From Thermofilum uzonense (lineage in GTDB: Archaea; Thermoproteota; Thermoprotei; Thermofilales; Thermofilaceae): a stretch of 64,000 bases of DNA. Under the pieces are notes generated by a model. That model saw only the letters and a list, made by a program, of their open reading frames with translations. It was not told where the DNA came from and searched no databases. Positions 7,107 to 16,256 of this stretch are shown one piece after another. A program made the translations under genes and the position numbers. The stretch is from the NCBI RefSeq assembly GCF_000993805.1, contig NZ_CP009961.1, positions 614,714 to 678,713 on the forward strand, read 5' to 3'. Each line of letters begins with the position of its first letter. The first letter of the stretch is position 1.

Positions 7107-9590
7107 ATGTCATTTGTAAAACCTGGTAGGAATTTTACTTACCCGGAATACGAGCCCCAATGGCCCCCTAACCCGCCTCTCGACTTTCTACACGTGACGG
7201 CCGAGGTCAGGCTTAACCTGGCTCAAAGGAGTCTGAATGGTAAGGCCATAAACATATTCAAGGCACTCACAGACATTGATAAATTGTCCCTGCACGCCAG
7301 GGACATGTCTATTATCAGCGTGAAGGTCAACGGTTCTGAGGCTAAGTATTCTTACGACGGGGAGAACCTCGAAGTTTATTTGCCGCGCCCGGCAAGCAAG
7401 GGTGAGAAGATAGAGGTCGAGGTAGAATACAGGGCTATACAGCCCAAGGCAGGGGTTTGGTTCATACCAGTTGATAGGGACGAGCCTGCAAGGTTCGTAT
7501 ACACTCAGGGGGAGCCGGAGGACACCAGGTACTGGCTTCCGACGTACGACTACCCTAACAGGAAGGCCACAGTAGAACTCTCGATTATTGCTCCCAGGGG
7601 TCTCGCTGTCGTGGCCAACGGAGTCTTGATGGGGAGTGAAGTCATCGGGGATGACGCTAAATGGACTTTCAGGCTCGACTCGAAAATTCCCGCCTACCTT
7701 ATAGCCTTCGCGGTCGGGGACTTCGCGGTCAAGGAGGAGAAGCTTGGCAACATACTCTTACAGTACATAGTGCCGAGAGGAAGAGAGGGAGATATGGAGA
7801 GGAGCTTCAGGTATACTAAAGACATGATAAGGTTCTTCGAGGAGTATACCGGTGTCAAGTACCCGTACCCGAAGTATAGTCAGGTCTGTGTCGACGAGTT
7901 TGTCGCGGGAGGCATGGAAAACGCCTCAATAACCATACTTACGAGTGCGACCCTACACGACGAGCTGGCACATGTGGATTTCAGGAGTGAGCCGCTTGTG
8001 AGCCACGAGTTGGCGCATCAGTGGTTTGGGGACCTGGTGACGTGCCGTGACTGGTCGCACATCTGGCTTAACGAGAGCTTTGCAACCCTCATGGAGGCGC
8101 TATGGAGGAGAAAAGAGCTCGGCGAGGACGAGTTTGTCTACGACCTGGTGAGTATGCTTGACTCCTACCTGGGCGAGTATGAGAGGTATTCGCGTCCGAT
8201 CGTGACAAGGGTATATAAGTATGCGGACGAGGTCTTCGACGCGCACAGCTACCCTAAGGGTGCCCTGGTTCTGTGGACTCTAGCGAATATTATAGGCGAG
8301 GATAACTTTAGGAGGGGGATAAAGGCCTACCTGGAGGCGAGGCGTGAGTCCACTGCTGACACGGATGACCTCAGGAAGGCTCTCGAGAATACAGCTGGAG
8401 TCAGCCTAGACTCCTTCTTCGAACAGTTTGTGTATAATGCGGGACACCCGTCCCTCACGGTTTCGTGGAGGTGGGAGGAGAAGGAAAAGGTATTGGAGCT
8501 AAAGGTTGTACAGGGTCAGGGCGAGGATTCCCTTCCAAAGTATACATTACCATTAGAGGTAGTGTTTAAGGGTGAAGGATGGGAGACGCGTAGAAAATTC
8601 GAGATTCGCGAAAAGACACATGTTTTCTACGTGAAGCTTGACTCCAAGCCTGACTGTGTATGCATAGACCCAGATTTCAAGGTTTTCAAGGCTCTATCGC
8701 TTGACGTGGGCCCGGACGAGCTTTTACGAGTGGTGAAGGGCTGTGGGAAGCTTTACCCAAGAGTGATTGCAATGCGAGAGCTTGGGAAGAAGGGGAGCGC
8801 ACGGCATGTCGAGGAAATCAAGCAGATACTCGTGAACGAGGACGAGTTCTGGGGTCTGCGTGTGGAGGCTGCAGGCGCTCTCAGGAGGATTGGGGGTTTC
8901 GCAGCCAGGAAGGCTTTGCTGGACTCCCTTAACGTGGTTAAGAATCCCAGGGTTAAGCGTGCAGTCATAAGGGGCTTATCCGCTTTCAGGGATGAAGAGG
9001 TAGCTAGAAAACTCTCAGAAATCTTGTCGACTACAACCGAGAGCTACTACGTGAGGGCAGAGGCCGCTATATCGCTCGCGAGGACTGGTTATAAGGGTGC
9101 CTTGGATGAGCTCAAGAAAGCCCTGGAATACCCCTCACATAACCACGTTATTGCCGCGAGCGCTCTTGAGGGCATGGGTATAATGGGAGACCCTGAGGCT
9201 CTCGATGTAATACTGAGCTATGCCTCGCCCGGGAAACCGTTACAGCTCAGGACAGCGGCTATCAGGGCCTTAGGATACTTCACGCCAAACCAGAAGATAA
9301 TCGACGCTATGGAGCAGGCTTCACGAAGCCAGCACCCCCACATACGGCTGGCCGTCACAGTTGCAGCCACAAGGTCGTTGAGCCCGAAGTACCTCTCCAT
9401 CCTTGAACAATTGAAGAACGATGTCTCCGGGAGGGTTGCCAGGTCGGCAAGAGACGCTGCTGAAGCAATCAAGAAGAGCATGGAGAGGGGAGAGGAGTAC
9501 AGGAAGCTCCGGGAGGAGTTGGACAAGCTACAGGAAGAGGAGAGGAGACTCTCGGAGAGAGTTGAAAAACTCGAGATGCGTGGAGCCTAG
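7107..9590 (+). CDS. M1 family zinc aminopeptidase with C-terminal HEAT repeats
   Basis: A cytosolic aminopeptidase of 827 residues that removes N-terminal residues from peptides. The exopeptidase motif GGMEN is at residues 268-272, the zinc site H300-ELA-H304 with third ligand E323 (in WLNESFAT) is complete, and the catalytic Tyr region (HSYPKGALVLW) is in place. After the catalytic core (to about residue 455) and a beta domain, residues 540-770 form about seven HEAT/PBS-like repeats (for example FRDEEVARKLSEIL), then a charged coiled coil (EEYRKLREELDKLQEEE...) ends the protein. The long repeat tail replaces the usual ERAP-like helical C-domain and may mediate assembly. Confidence 0.92.
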   Translation: MSFVKPGRNFTYPEYEPQWPPNPPLDFLHVTAEVRLNLAQRSLNGKAINIFKALTDIDKLSLHARDMSIISVKVNGSEAKYSYDGENLEVYLPRPASKGEKIEVEVEYRAIQPKAGVWFIPVDRDEPARFVYTQGEPEDTRYWLPTYDYPNRKATVELSIIAPRGLAVVANGVLMGSEVIGDDAKWTFRLDSKIPAYLIAFAVGDFAVKEEKLGNILLQYIVPRGREGDMERSFRYTKDMIRFFEEYTGVKYPYPKYSQVCVDEFVAGGMENASITILTSATLHDELAHVDFRSEPLVSHELAHQWFGDLVTCRDWSHIWLNESFATLMEALWRRKELGEDEFVYDLVSMLDSYLGEYERYSRPIVTRVYKYADEVFDAHSYPKGALVLWTLANIIGEDNFRRGIKAYLEARRESTADTDDLRKALENTAGVSLDSFFEQFVYNAGHPSLTVSWRWEEKEKVLELKVVQGQGEDSLPKYTLPLEVVFKGEGWETRRKFEIREKTHVFYVKLDSKPDCVCIDPDFKVFKALSLDVGPDELLRVVKGCGKLYPRVIAMRELGKKGSARHVEEIKQILVNEDEFWGLRVEAAGALRRIGGFAARKALLDSLNVVKNPRVKRAVIRGLSAFRDEEVARKLSEILSTTTESYYVRAEAAISLARTGYKGALDELKKALEYPSHNHVIAASALEGMGIMGDPEALDVILSYASPGKPLQLRTAAIRALGYFTPNQKIIDAMEQASRSQHPHIRLAVTVAATRSLSPKYLSILEQLKNDVSGRVARSARDAAEAIKKSMERGEEYRKLREELDKLQEEERRLSERVEKLEMRGA

Positions 9591-9703
9591 CTTTAGAGAT
9601 TTTCGCCTATCTTTCTAAGCTATGCCTTTTTTGACACGTCTGGATTGAATACTACATGCATTCATGCCTTGAGGGTAAACGTTAGCCATATTACCGCTTT
9701 AAT

Positions 9704-12700
9704 GTGAAAGATAATGTGTCCGTAAGCCTCACTCTGAACGAGATTGAGCGTCGCTTATTCGACCTTTTAGCCTCTACTTTTCTGGACTTCCAGGATTACC
9801 CTGAATGGTTTCATGAAGGCGTCAGGGTCCAGTTGCCGTTTTACAAGTCGCTTGACAAGTATGCTGGGCTGGTATTTGAGAACAGTGTTAATCTACCTGG
9901 TAGAGGGGGGAAGTGGCTGCTACGTTTAGACATGACTGGTAACGGGGAGCTTTATGTGGACGGATCCTTGTACCAGGCTATAGACGAGTACCACAAACTC
10001 GTGGTTATAGACCCGGGAGAGCATACGTTGAGGGTTACCGCTACTCCAAGAAGACTGTTTGGCGAGAATCCCTGGAGCCTTGGCTTTCTCGGGGCGTGTG
10101 CCGCGAACGTGATGTGGGAGGAATTCAATACCGTGCTAGCGGTAATGGACCTCTTGAGCCTCGCTAAGCAACAAGAAACTGTACGTGAAGCCTTGACCAG
10201 GGCAGCCGCGAGGATAAGCGTTACGCCCTCACTGCTCCAAGTCTACGCTCTCGCCAGGACGCTCTACGGTGTCTCCCCCCACGAGAGCAGCCCAGAGTAT
10301 AGAGGCCTGAGGTGGGACTACGGCTACGTGGCATCAGTGTACGGGCCAGGGGTTTACAAGAAGATTCTTGAGGACACGCCCAGGCCTGATCCCTCCCGGG
10401 TGCAGAAAACCGTAGGAGACGTCCTAGAGGAGTTGAGAGACTTGCTTTCAGACACGGCTAGGACTGGCCGAGTATATCTTTTCGGACACGCTCATATCGA
10501 CACGGCTTGGCTCTGGCCTTACAGTGAGACCAGGTTGAAGGTGAGGAGAACTTTCAGCACTGTTGTAAGGCTTGCAGAAATGGGCTACAGGTTTACTTTT
10601 GTCCAGAGCGGGGCTCAGAACTATGAGTGGCTTGAGTCTATTGATCCACTGCTTTTTAACAAGATAAAGAGGCTTGTCCAGCAGGGTCTGTGGCTCCCAG
10701 CCGGCGGGATGTGGGTTGAATCGGATACGCAGCTTCTACAGGGAGAGTCTCTAGCAAGACAGTTCCTCTACGGTCAGAGATACTTTCTGGAGAAGTTTGG
10801 TAGAACGTGTAGGATCGGCTGGCTACCCGACAGCTTCGGGTTCTCAGCACAGCTCCCGCAAATCTTGAGGAAGTCAGGTGTAGATGTATTCGTGACGCAT
10901 AAAGTCATGTGGAACGATACTAACGAGTTTCCCTACCACGCGTTCGTGTGGAGAGGTCTAGACGGATCTGAGGTTGCTACTCATATTCTAGTGCAGACGT
11001 ATAACGGTGTCTTGAGGGTTGAGGAGCTTCAAGCCTTGTGGGACAAATACAAGCAGAAAGACGTTTTTCCTGTCGCGGTTCACGCTTACGGCTTCGGCGA
11101 CGGCGGGGGAGGACCTACATTCACCATGCTTGAAAGGCTTAAACTACTCGAGAAGCTCAAGCTCGTCCCGGAGCTGGTCGTTGCGCCCAAAGAGGAGGAG
11201 TACATCTCAACCCTCACAAAATCTATGGGTAAGCTTCCCGTATGGGAGGGGGAAATCTACAACGAGTTTCACCGCGGAGTCTATACGACCAACCTACGCG
11301 TCAAGCAACTTGTAGCTAGGGCCGAAAACGAGGTGATGTGGAGTGATTATCTCTCAGCGTTAGCCTACCTTAGGGGCAAGAGGCTCCCGGGAAGTACACA
11401 GGCATACTGGAAGACCATACTGCGAAACCAGTTCCACGACGTTTTACCGGGCTCATCGTGTCGTGAAGCCTATGAGGAAGCCTATGGGGAGCTCGAGGAT
11501 GCGTTGCAGGGGCTCAGTGATCTCTCCTCAAGTCTCGTCGAGTTGCTTGCCTCGGAAATACAGGCTCCCGCGGGAAGCATAGTGGTCTTCAACAGGCTTC
11601 CCTGGGAAGCCGCATACGTGGTAGAATTGCCCAGCTGTAAATACGAGTCGCCAAACCTTCTAGCGTGCCAGGAACTCGGAGGCACGGCTATTGCCGTTGT
11701 AAGAATCCCCTCGCTAGGGTACACCAGTTTGAGCCCTTCTCTAAAGCCCAGTGTTAGAGGAGAGGCTAGAGCCAGCCATAAGGATGGTAAAGTGATTCTT
11801 GAAAATGAGTATCTTGAAGTGGTTATAGGGCGTGAGGGGTTAGTCGAGTCAGTGATGCGGAAAGGAGATGAGTTTGGCTTTGTTAAACGGACTGAACTTT
11901 TAGTACACGTGGATAAGCCGGGGGTGTTCGACGCGTGGGACATCGAGAAGTCAGCGCTCCGACTGCCGCCTGATAGGCTCGAGCTGGTAGAGGGGCCAAA
12001 AATAATTATGAGTGGCCCTGCTGTTGCCTCGGCGACCTCCATCTTCAAGTACAATGGTTCCACTGTCAGGATAACGGTGAGCCTCTATTCGGGCCTGGAA
12101 ATTGCTGAGTTAAAGTTTGTCTTCGACTGGGTTGAAAGGTCACGTCTCCTCAAACTATGGATTGAGGCCGGCGTGGAGACTGATACGGCTGTGTGCCACG
12201 TGCCCTTCGGAGCCGTAAAGAGGCCGACAAGGGCTGTAGAGAGGAGGACGGAGGCCATGTTCGAGGTTCCGGCACTGAACTGGGTCGACCTCAGCGACGG
12301 GTCAAGGGGCCTAGCTATTCTATCTGTTGATCGCCATGGCTACAGTTTTGACGGGAGCAGGGTTGGGGTCAGCCTGCTTAAAGCTGCCTCGATGCCGAAC
12401 CCATGGTCAGACATGGGCATGCTTGAGACTAGAGTGTATCTTTACCCACACAAGTCTAACTACCATGAGGGAAGCGTCTACAGGAGAGCCTACGAGATCC
12501 TGGCCGGAGCAAAGAAAACTGTGAAAAATTCGGGAGACGGTAGCCTACCACCAAATGGTAGTCTGTTGACGGTGAAGGATCTGTTACTTGAAACATTGAA
12601 GGTCTCCGAGGCTGGCGACGGAGTAATATTAAGGCTGTATGATTTATCCGGGAAGGGTTCAAAGGGCTCTGTGATCTTCCCTGTCGTTGGAGACGTATAT

Positions 12701-12817
12701 GAGACGGACATTGTTGAGCTACATAATAAGTTATTACGCGATAGGGTGTGTGAGTTTTTCATGGAGCTGAGGCCCTTCGAGATCAAGACGGTGAAGTTTG
12801 TACCTAGGCACGATTGA
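9704..12817 (+). CDS. Alpha-mannosidase, glycoside hydrolase family 38
   Basis: A large (1037 residues) retaining alpha-mannosidase that releases mannose from oligosaccharides or glycoproteins. The zinc/substrate motif H262-A-H264-I-D266 TAWLW opens the catalytic domain and the nucleophile is D376 in WLPDSFGFS; both are intact. The middle helical domain includes RNQFHDVLPGSSC, with the conserved histidine of the family, and the C-terminal half is the beta-rich GH38 domain. There is no signal peptide, so it is likely cytoplasmic. The GTG at 9704 is the first usable start; the overlapping ATG at 9702 is followed at once by a stop. It stands alone, between the aminopeptidase and the CARF-HEPN gene. 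Confidence 0.95.
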   Translation: MKDNVSVSLTLNEIERRLFDLLASTFLDFQDYPEWFHEGVRVQLPFYKSLDKYAGLVFENSVNLPGRGGKWLLRLDMTGNGELYVDGSLYQAIDEYHKLVVIDPGEHTLRVTATPRRLFGENPWSLGFLGACAANVMWEEFNTVLAVMDLLSLAKQQETVREALTRAAARISVTPSLLQVYALARTLYGVSPHESSPEYRGLRWDYGYVASVYGPGVYKKILEDTPRPDPSRVQKTVGDVLEELRDLLSDTARTGRVYLFGHAHIDTAWLWPYSETRLKVRRTFSTVVRLAEMGYRFTFVQSGAQNYEWLESIDPLLFNKIKRLVQQGLWLPAGGMWVESDTQLLQGESLARQFLYGQRYFLEKFGRTCRIGWLPDSFGFSAQLPQILRKSGVDVFVTHKVMWNDTNEFPYHAFVWRGLDGSEVATHILVQTYNGVLRVEELQALWDKYKQKDVFPVAVHAYGFGDGGGGPTFTMLERLKLLEKLKLVPELVVAPKEEEYISTLTKSMGKLPVWEGEIYNEFHRGVYTTNLRVKQLVARAENEVMWSDYLSALAYLRGKRLPGSTQAYWKTILRNQFHDVLPGSSCREAYEEAYGELEDALQGLSDLSSSLVELLASEIQAPAGSIVVFNRLPWEAAYVVELPSCKYESPNLLACQELGGTAIAVVRIPSLGYTSLSPSLKPSVRGEARASHKDGKVILENEYLEVVIGREGLVESVMRKGDEFGFVKRTELLVHVDKPGVFDAWDIEKSALRLPPDRLELVEGPKIIMSGPAVASATSIFKYNGSTVRITVSLYSGLEIAELKFVFDWVERSRLLKLWIEAGVETDTAVCHVPFGAVKRPTRAVERRTEAMFEVPALNWVDLSDGSRGLAILSVDRHGYSFDGSRVGVSLLKAASMPNPWSDMGMLETRVYLYPHKSNYHEGSVYRRAYEILAGAKKTVKNSGDGSLPPNGSLLTVKDLLLETLKVSEAGDGVILRLYDLSGKGSKGSVIFPVVGDVYETDIVELHNKLLRDRVCEFFMELRPFEIKTVKFVPRHD

Positions 12818-12875
12818 AGAGATGCAATGCCATTTTTAGATGGAATATTTGAAAACGATGCCTAATGCCCATAAG

Positions 12876-12890
12876 CAATTAATAAAAATA
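12876..12890 (+). promoter_or_regulatory. TATA-like box of the CARF-HEPN gene
   Basis: gcaattaataaaaat lies about 28 nt before the ATG at 12913, consistent with a leaderless transcript independent of the mannosidase gene. Confidence 0.5.
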
Positions 12891-12912
12891 AGTTGCAAAT
12901 TATACAAACAGG

Positions 12913-14370
12913 ATGTCCTCTCAAGTTATAGCTTTCGCCGTATGGGGCAACCCGGCTTATTGGAGACTGGCAAACTATAAAAGCAACAGCGAGAGCGTGA
13001 AAAGCTTCTCGACGCTTGAAATCCTTTTCCAGGTGGAAAAACCCAAGAAAGTGATCCTTATCGTTTCTGATACACTGGCCCTTGAAGCCTCCGATAAGAT
13101 CACTAGTTACGACGACGTTGTCGAAAAAGCAAGGAGTTATGCGGAGAGATATGTTTGCTTACATCTTGATGAGTTTGAGATTAAAGTCTTGCCAGGAGTG
13201 ATTAGGAAGAATAAAGGTAATGCAGTATACGTTTTCAAGGCAGACATGGACGATTTTAGAAGTCTTGCACTATACGAGATATACATGCAATCGATAAGAG
13301 AAGACCGTCCATTGGAGCTGACACTCGACATCAGCCACGGTATTAATTATATGCCGACCCTCACGTATGATTCCTTCAGAGAGGCTGCCGCACTTTATTC
13401 CGTATCGAGAATACAGAGAACAAAGATAAGGGTATACCAAGCGGATCCCTACCCTATACTCCAAAAAGAAGCGGACGAAAAACGAATGAGAGACAAATCC
13501 AACCCGTGTACTCCAAAATCACAAGACGCCCATCCTCCAGATGTAGTATACAACCTTTTACTCGAGGAGAATGTTTATCCCTGGGAGGTCACACGCTATA
13601 TAGGCTTTCAAAAGCAAAAGGTAAAGCAAACCCTTAACGACGTAAGAAACTTTCCCGAGCATGAGTCAATAAAATCCCTTATCGAAGAGCTCTCCCTTCC
13701 ACTCATTGGAGCATACAGGCTAGGAGCCATTGTCCAGCTTGCACTCCTCGCAAAGCCCGCTCTTGCAGCTGAGGGGGCTTCGGCTTCGGCCTCAGGGGGT
13801 TCTATAAACCCTGGTCAAAGCGACTCCTGTGCTCCCAAGGCCAACTGGAGTTTAAAGGATATCGAAGTCTTCCTAAAGAGATCCATAGAGGAGTGGCGTA
13901 AAGGTAGAGAGCCTTTCGAAGATGGCAATGAGATCATTGTCGAGAGCAAGAATAAGTTTGCTCCAGGATTCCGTGCACTACTCCAGACCCACGCAATCCT
14001 GTCAGGCATAAAAAGCCTGATTAGTACGTCGGAACTCGAGATGGTGACCCTCACAGAGCTTAAAAACCTGAAGAAACTATACCAGGGCTCGAAGGTTGTG
14101 ACACATTTGCTTGACAGAGAGATTGAGAAGCTTGATTTTCTTAAGGGAAAGATACTGGAGGCCTGGACGCCTTATTACAAATACCGGAAGGGAGTTCAGA
14201 GCCCTGTGAAGAAATGCGACCCCATTTTCAAGCGAGACTTCATTGCTCACGCAGGATTCCACGATGAGGTTATAGAGGTACGTAAGTTTAACAGCGAAAT
14301 TCAGATTCGAGTAAAAGGAGGCTATTGGTGTTGCATAAAGAATATCCTTAAGGAGGCCGTCACAACATAG
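12913..14370 (+). CDS. csx1: Csx1-like CARF-HEPN ribonuclease
   Basis: A 485-residue protein of the Csx1/MJ1666 type. Residues 1-190 form a CARF domain, with the family hallmark D139-ISHG-INYMP that lines the cyclic-oligoadenylate pocket. After a low-complexity Ala/Ser/Gly linker (around 285-300) the C-terminal domain carries the HEPN active motif R441-DFIA-H446 (R-x4-H). Known relatives sense cyclic oligoadenylate made by type III CRISPR complexes and cut RNA. No cas gene or repeat array occurs in the window, so this is a detached effector. The predicted leaderless promoter supports the ATG start. Its neighbours, a mannosidase and a sugar operon, give no further clue. Confidence 0.9.
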   Translation: MSSQVIAFAVWGNPAYWRLANYKSNSESVKSFSTLEILFQVEKPKKVILIVSDTLALEASDKITSYDDVVEKARSYAERYVCLHLDEFEIKVLPGVIRKNKGNAVYVFKADMDDFRSLALYEIYMQSIREDRPLELTLDISHGINYMPTLTYDSFREAAALYSVSRIQRTKIRVYQADPYPILQKEADEKRMRDKSNPCTPKSQDAHPPDVVYNLLLEENVYPWEVTRYIGFQKQKVKQTLNDVRNFPEHESIKSLIEELSLPLIGAYRLGAIVQLALLAKPALAAEGASASASGGSINPGQSDSCAPKANWSLKDIEVFLKRSIEEWRKGREPFEDGNEIIVESKNKFAPGFRALLQTHAILSGIKSLISTSELEMVTLTELKNLKKLYQGSKVVTHLLDREIEKLDFLKGKILEAWTPYYKYRKGVQSPVKKCDPIFKRDFIAHAGFHDEVIEVRKFNSEIQIRVKGGYWCCIKNILKEAVTT

Positions 14371-14422
14371 CCTCTGCAATATAATAGAATTAGTCTATAT
14401 CCAGGCGACAACCCTCTAAGGC

Positions 14423-15418
14423 TCAGCTTGTATTTCTCACGACCACCTTAAACTCCTCTGGCCTGAGAGAGGCCTCGAAAGCTTTTACCGCATTATCTAA
14501 TCCATCAAAGATCTTTGTAATGGCTGGCTTGACAACCCCCTTGCTTAAAAGCTCTATGGCTCTCCGAAACTCTCTAAAGGTACCACATCTCGTGCCAATT
14601 ATTCTAAGCTCCTTTACTACGGCAAGGGTCATGCCTACCTTGAACTGTGAGCCAGGAGTCGACTTAAGGTGTATCACGCCTCTTGGACGCGTGAGGCTTA
14701 TAGCCTTGTCTAAGGCCTCGGGGCTTCCACTGGCCTCGACTACTACGTCGAACCCTAAACCCTCGGGTGTCTTCTCCCGTATATAGCTGAAAACCTCGTC
14801 ATCCACGAGAACTCTGAAGCCCTGCTCGGCGAAATAATGTGCTTTAGAGCTCCCGCTTCTAGCAACTACTACCGGCTCGAGGCCAAGCCATCGAAGAACG
14901 TGTACTGTTAAAAGAGCGATGTTACCCGTCCCAATTACGGCGACGTTATCCGTCGGTTTAGGCGGGGCTTGCGTGAAAGCGTTTAGTACTGCTGCAAGTG
15001 GTTCAACCTCGGTCGCGGTAACCGGGTCTAAGAGCCCGTCGATCCGGTGCAATGCCTCTAGTGGGGCTACGAAGTATTCAGCGAAACCCCCGTCGAAGTC
15101 TATGCCTAGCGTCTTCTTATATGGACAATGAGTGTATAGCCCACGCCTACAGTATTCACACTTTCCACAGGAGAAGTTTATCTCGCTCACAACCCGGAAG
15201 CCTTTGAGAGGCCCGTCGCTTACCACCCTTCCCGCTACCTCATGTCCAGGTATTAAGGGCTTCTTGAAAAGGGGGTATGTCCCCTTGTAAAATGCCTTGT
15301 CAGTGCCGCAAATACCCACGGCTTCAGTCTTTACGAGGGCCCAGCCGCTTGGGAGCTCGGGCTCCTTTACGTCTTCTAATCGTAGGTCGCCGGGACCATA
15401 TAGTATGAGGGCCTTCAA
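14423..15418 (-). CDS. Zinc-dependent medium-chain alcohol/polyol dehydrogenase
   Basis: An NAD(P)-dependent oxidoreductase of the MDR family, 331 residues. Catalytic zinc ligands are C37 (GICGTD) and H59-E60 (PGHEVAG); the structural zinc lobe is C84, C87, C90, C98. The nucleotide fold starts near residue 163 with VIGTGNIALL. A sugar- or polyol-type substrate is suggested because it lies 70 nt downstream of the ribose-type ABC operon on the same strand, but threonine or sorbitol dehydrogenases share the same motifs. The shape of the pocket cannot be judged from sequence alone. Confidence 0.9.
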   Translation of the reverse strand: MKALILYGPGDLRLEDVKEPELPSGWALVKTEAVGICGTDKAFYKGTYPLFKKPLIPGHEVAGRVVSDGPLKGFRVVSEINFSCGKCEYCRRGLYTHCPYKKTLGIDFDGGFAEYFVAPLEALHRIDGLLDPVTATEVEPLAAVLNAFTQAPPKPTDNVAVIGTGNIALLTVHVLRWLGLEPVVVARSGSSKAHYFAEQGFRVLVDDEVFSYIREKTPEGLGFDVVVEASGSPEALDKAISLTRPRGVIHLKSTPGSQFKVGMTLAVVKELRIIGTRCGTFREFRRAIELLSKGVVKPAITKIFDGLDNAVKAFEASLRPEEFKVVVRNTS

Positions 15419-15488
15419 GGCTTATCAAATGTATTTAGCTCTTGGTGTAAAAAAGTTTAGGTGGTTTGGAGCTTGAACCATCACAGCT

Positions 15489-16250
15489 TTAGGATCCAGC
15501 TTTTTGTAGGGGTTCGCCCTTCCTTATTACTTCAATCACGTCCTCCGGGGTGACCTCCTCTTTTCTAACGTCAAGAATTTTCCTACCGTGGTCTAGGACG
15601 ACTATCCTGTCCGAGACCTCGTAGACGTGGTATATGTTGTGGGAGATTATTATTACACTTACACCCTGGTTCTTGACTTCTAGGACGTGATCCAACACCT
15701 TTCTTGTCTCACGTACAGAGAGAGCAGCGGTAGGCTCGTCCAATATGAGGAGCTTCGCCTTAAAGTGCATAGCCCTCCCTATGGCTACTGACTGCCTCTC
15801 CCCTCCACTAAGCTTGGCTACACGCTCGGACGGGGATCTCAGCCTTCTCAAGCCTATACTCTTTATAATCTCCCATGACTGCTCGTCCATGGCACGTCTA
15901 TCGAGGAAAGCTATAGGTCCTATTCTTTTCACAGGCTCCCTCCCAAGGAATATGTTCCTGCTTATGCTCAAGAGGTCTATAAGGGCGAGGTGCTGGTATA
16001 CTATCTCGATCCCCGCAGCTCTAGCCTCGCCGGGATCCCTGAAGATGGTCGGCTTGCCCTCCCAGTATATCTCGCCCTCATCTGGATGATATACTCCGAC
16101 GATGGTCTTGACGAGTGTGCTCTTACCAGCGCCGTTGTCCCCTACGAGCCCCACTACTTCCGCACGGTTAACATGGAAGTCCACGCCTCTAAGTGCCTCC
16201 ACCCTGCCAAACCTCTTCACGATGCCTCTCATCTCGAGGAGCTTATCCAT
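15489..16250 (-). CDS. Sugar ABC transporter ATP-binding protein, RbsA-like single domain
   Basis: A 253-residue ATPase of the ribose/xylose/galactose import class. Walker A GDNGAGKS is at residues 37-44 (the Asp in place of Pro is typical of the CUT2 class), the signature LSGGERQ lies near 148, Walker B LLILDEPTAALS near 165 and the switch His is in IIISHNIYHV. CUT2 ATPases are normally fused pairs of about 500 residues; here only one domain exists, as in several archaeal and actinobacterial systems, so it probably acts as a homodimer. It follows the permease gene by 6 nt and precedes the dehydrogenase. Confidence 0.92.
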   Translation of the reverse strand: MDKLLEMRGIVKRFGRVEALRGVDFHVNRAEVVGLVGDNGAGKSTLVKTIVGVYHPDEGEIYWEGKPTIFRDPGEARAAGIEIVYQHLALIDLLSISRNIFLGREPVKRIGPIAFLDRRAMDEQSWEIIKSIGLRRLRSPSERVAKLSGGERQSVAIGRAMHFKAKLLILDEPTAALSVRETRKVLDHVLEVKNQGVSVIIISHNIYHVYEVSDRIVVLDHGRKILDVRKEEVTPEDVIEVIRKGEPLQKAGS

Positions 16251-16256
16251 GGGAGA

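Noticed and set aside
11482-12063. Minus-strand frame of 193 codons inside the mannosidase gene
   Set aside because: Serine/threonine/proline-rich shadow of the opposite strand; the mannosidase catalytic and C-terminal motifs are on the plus strand.
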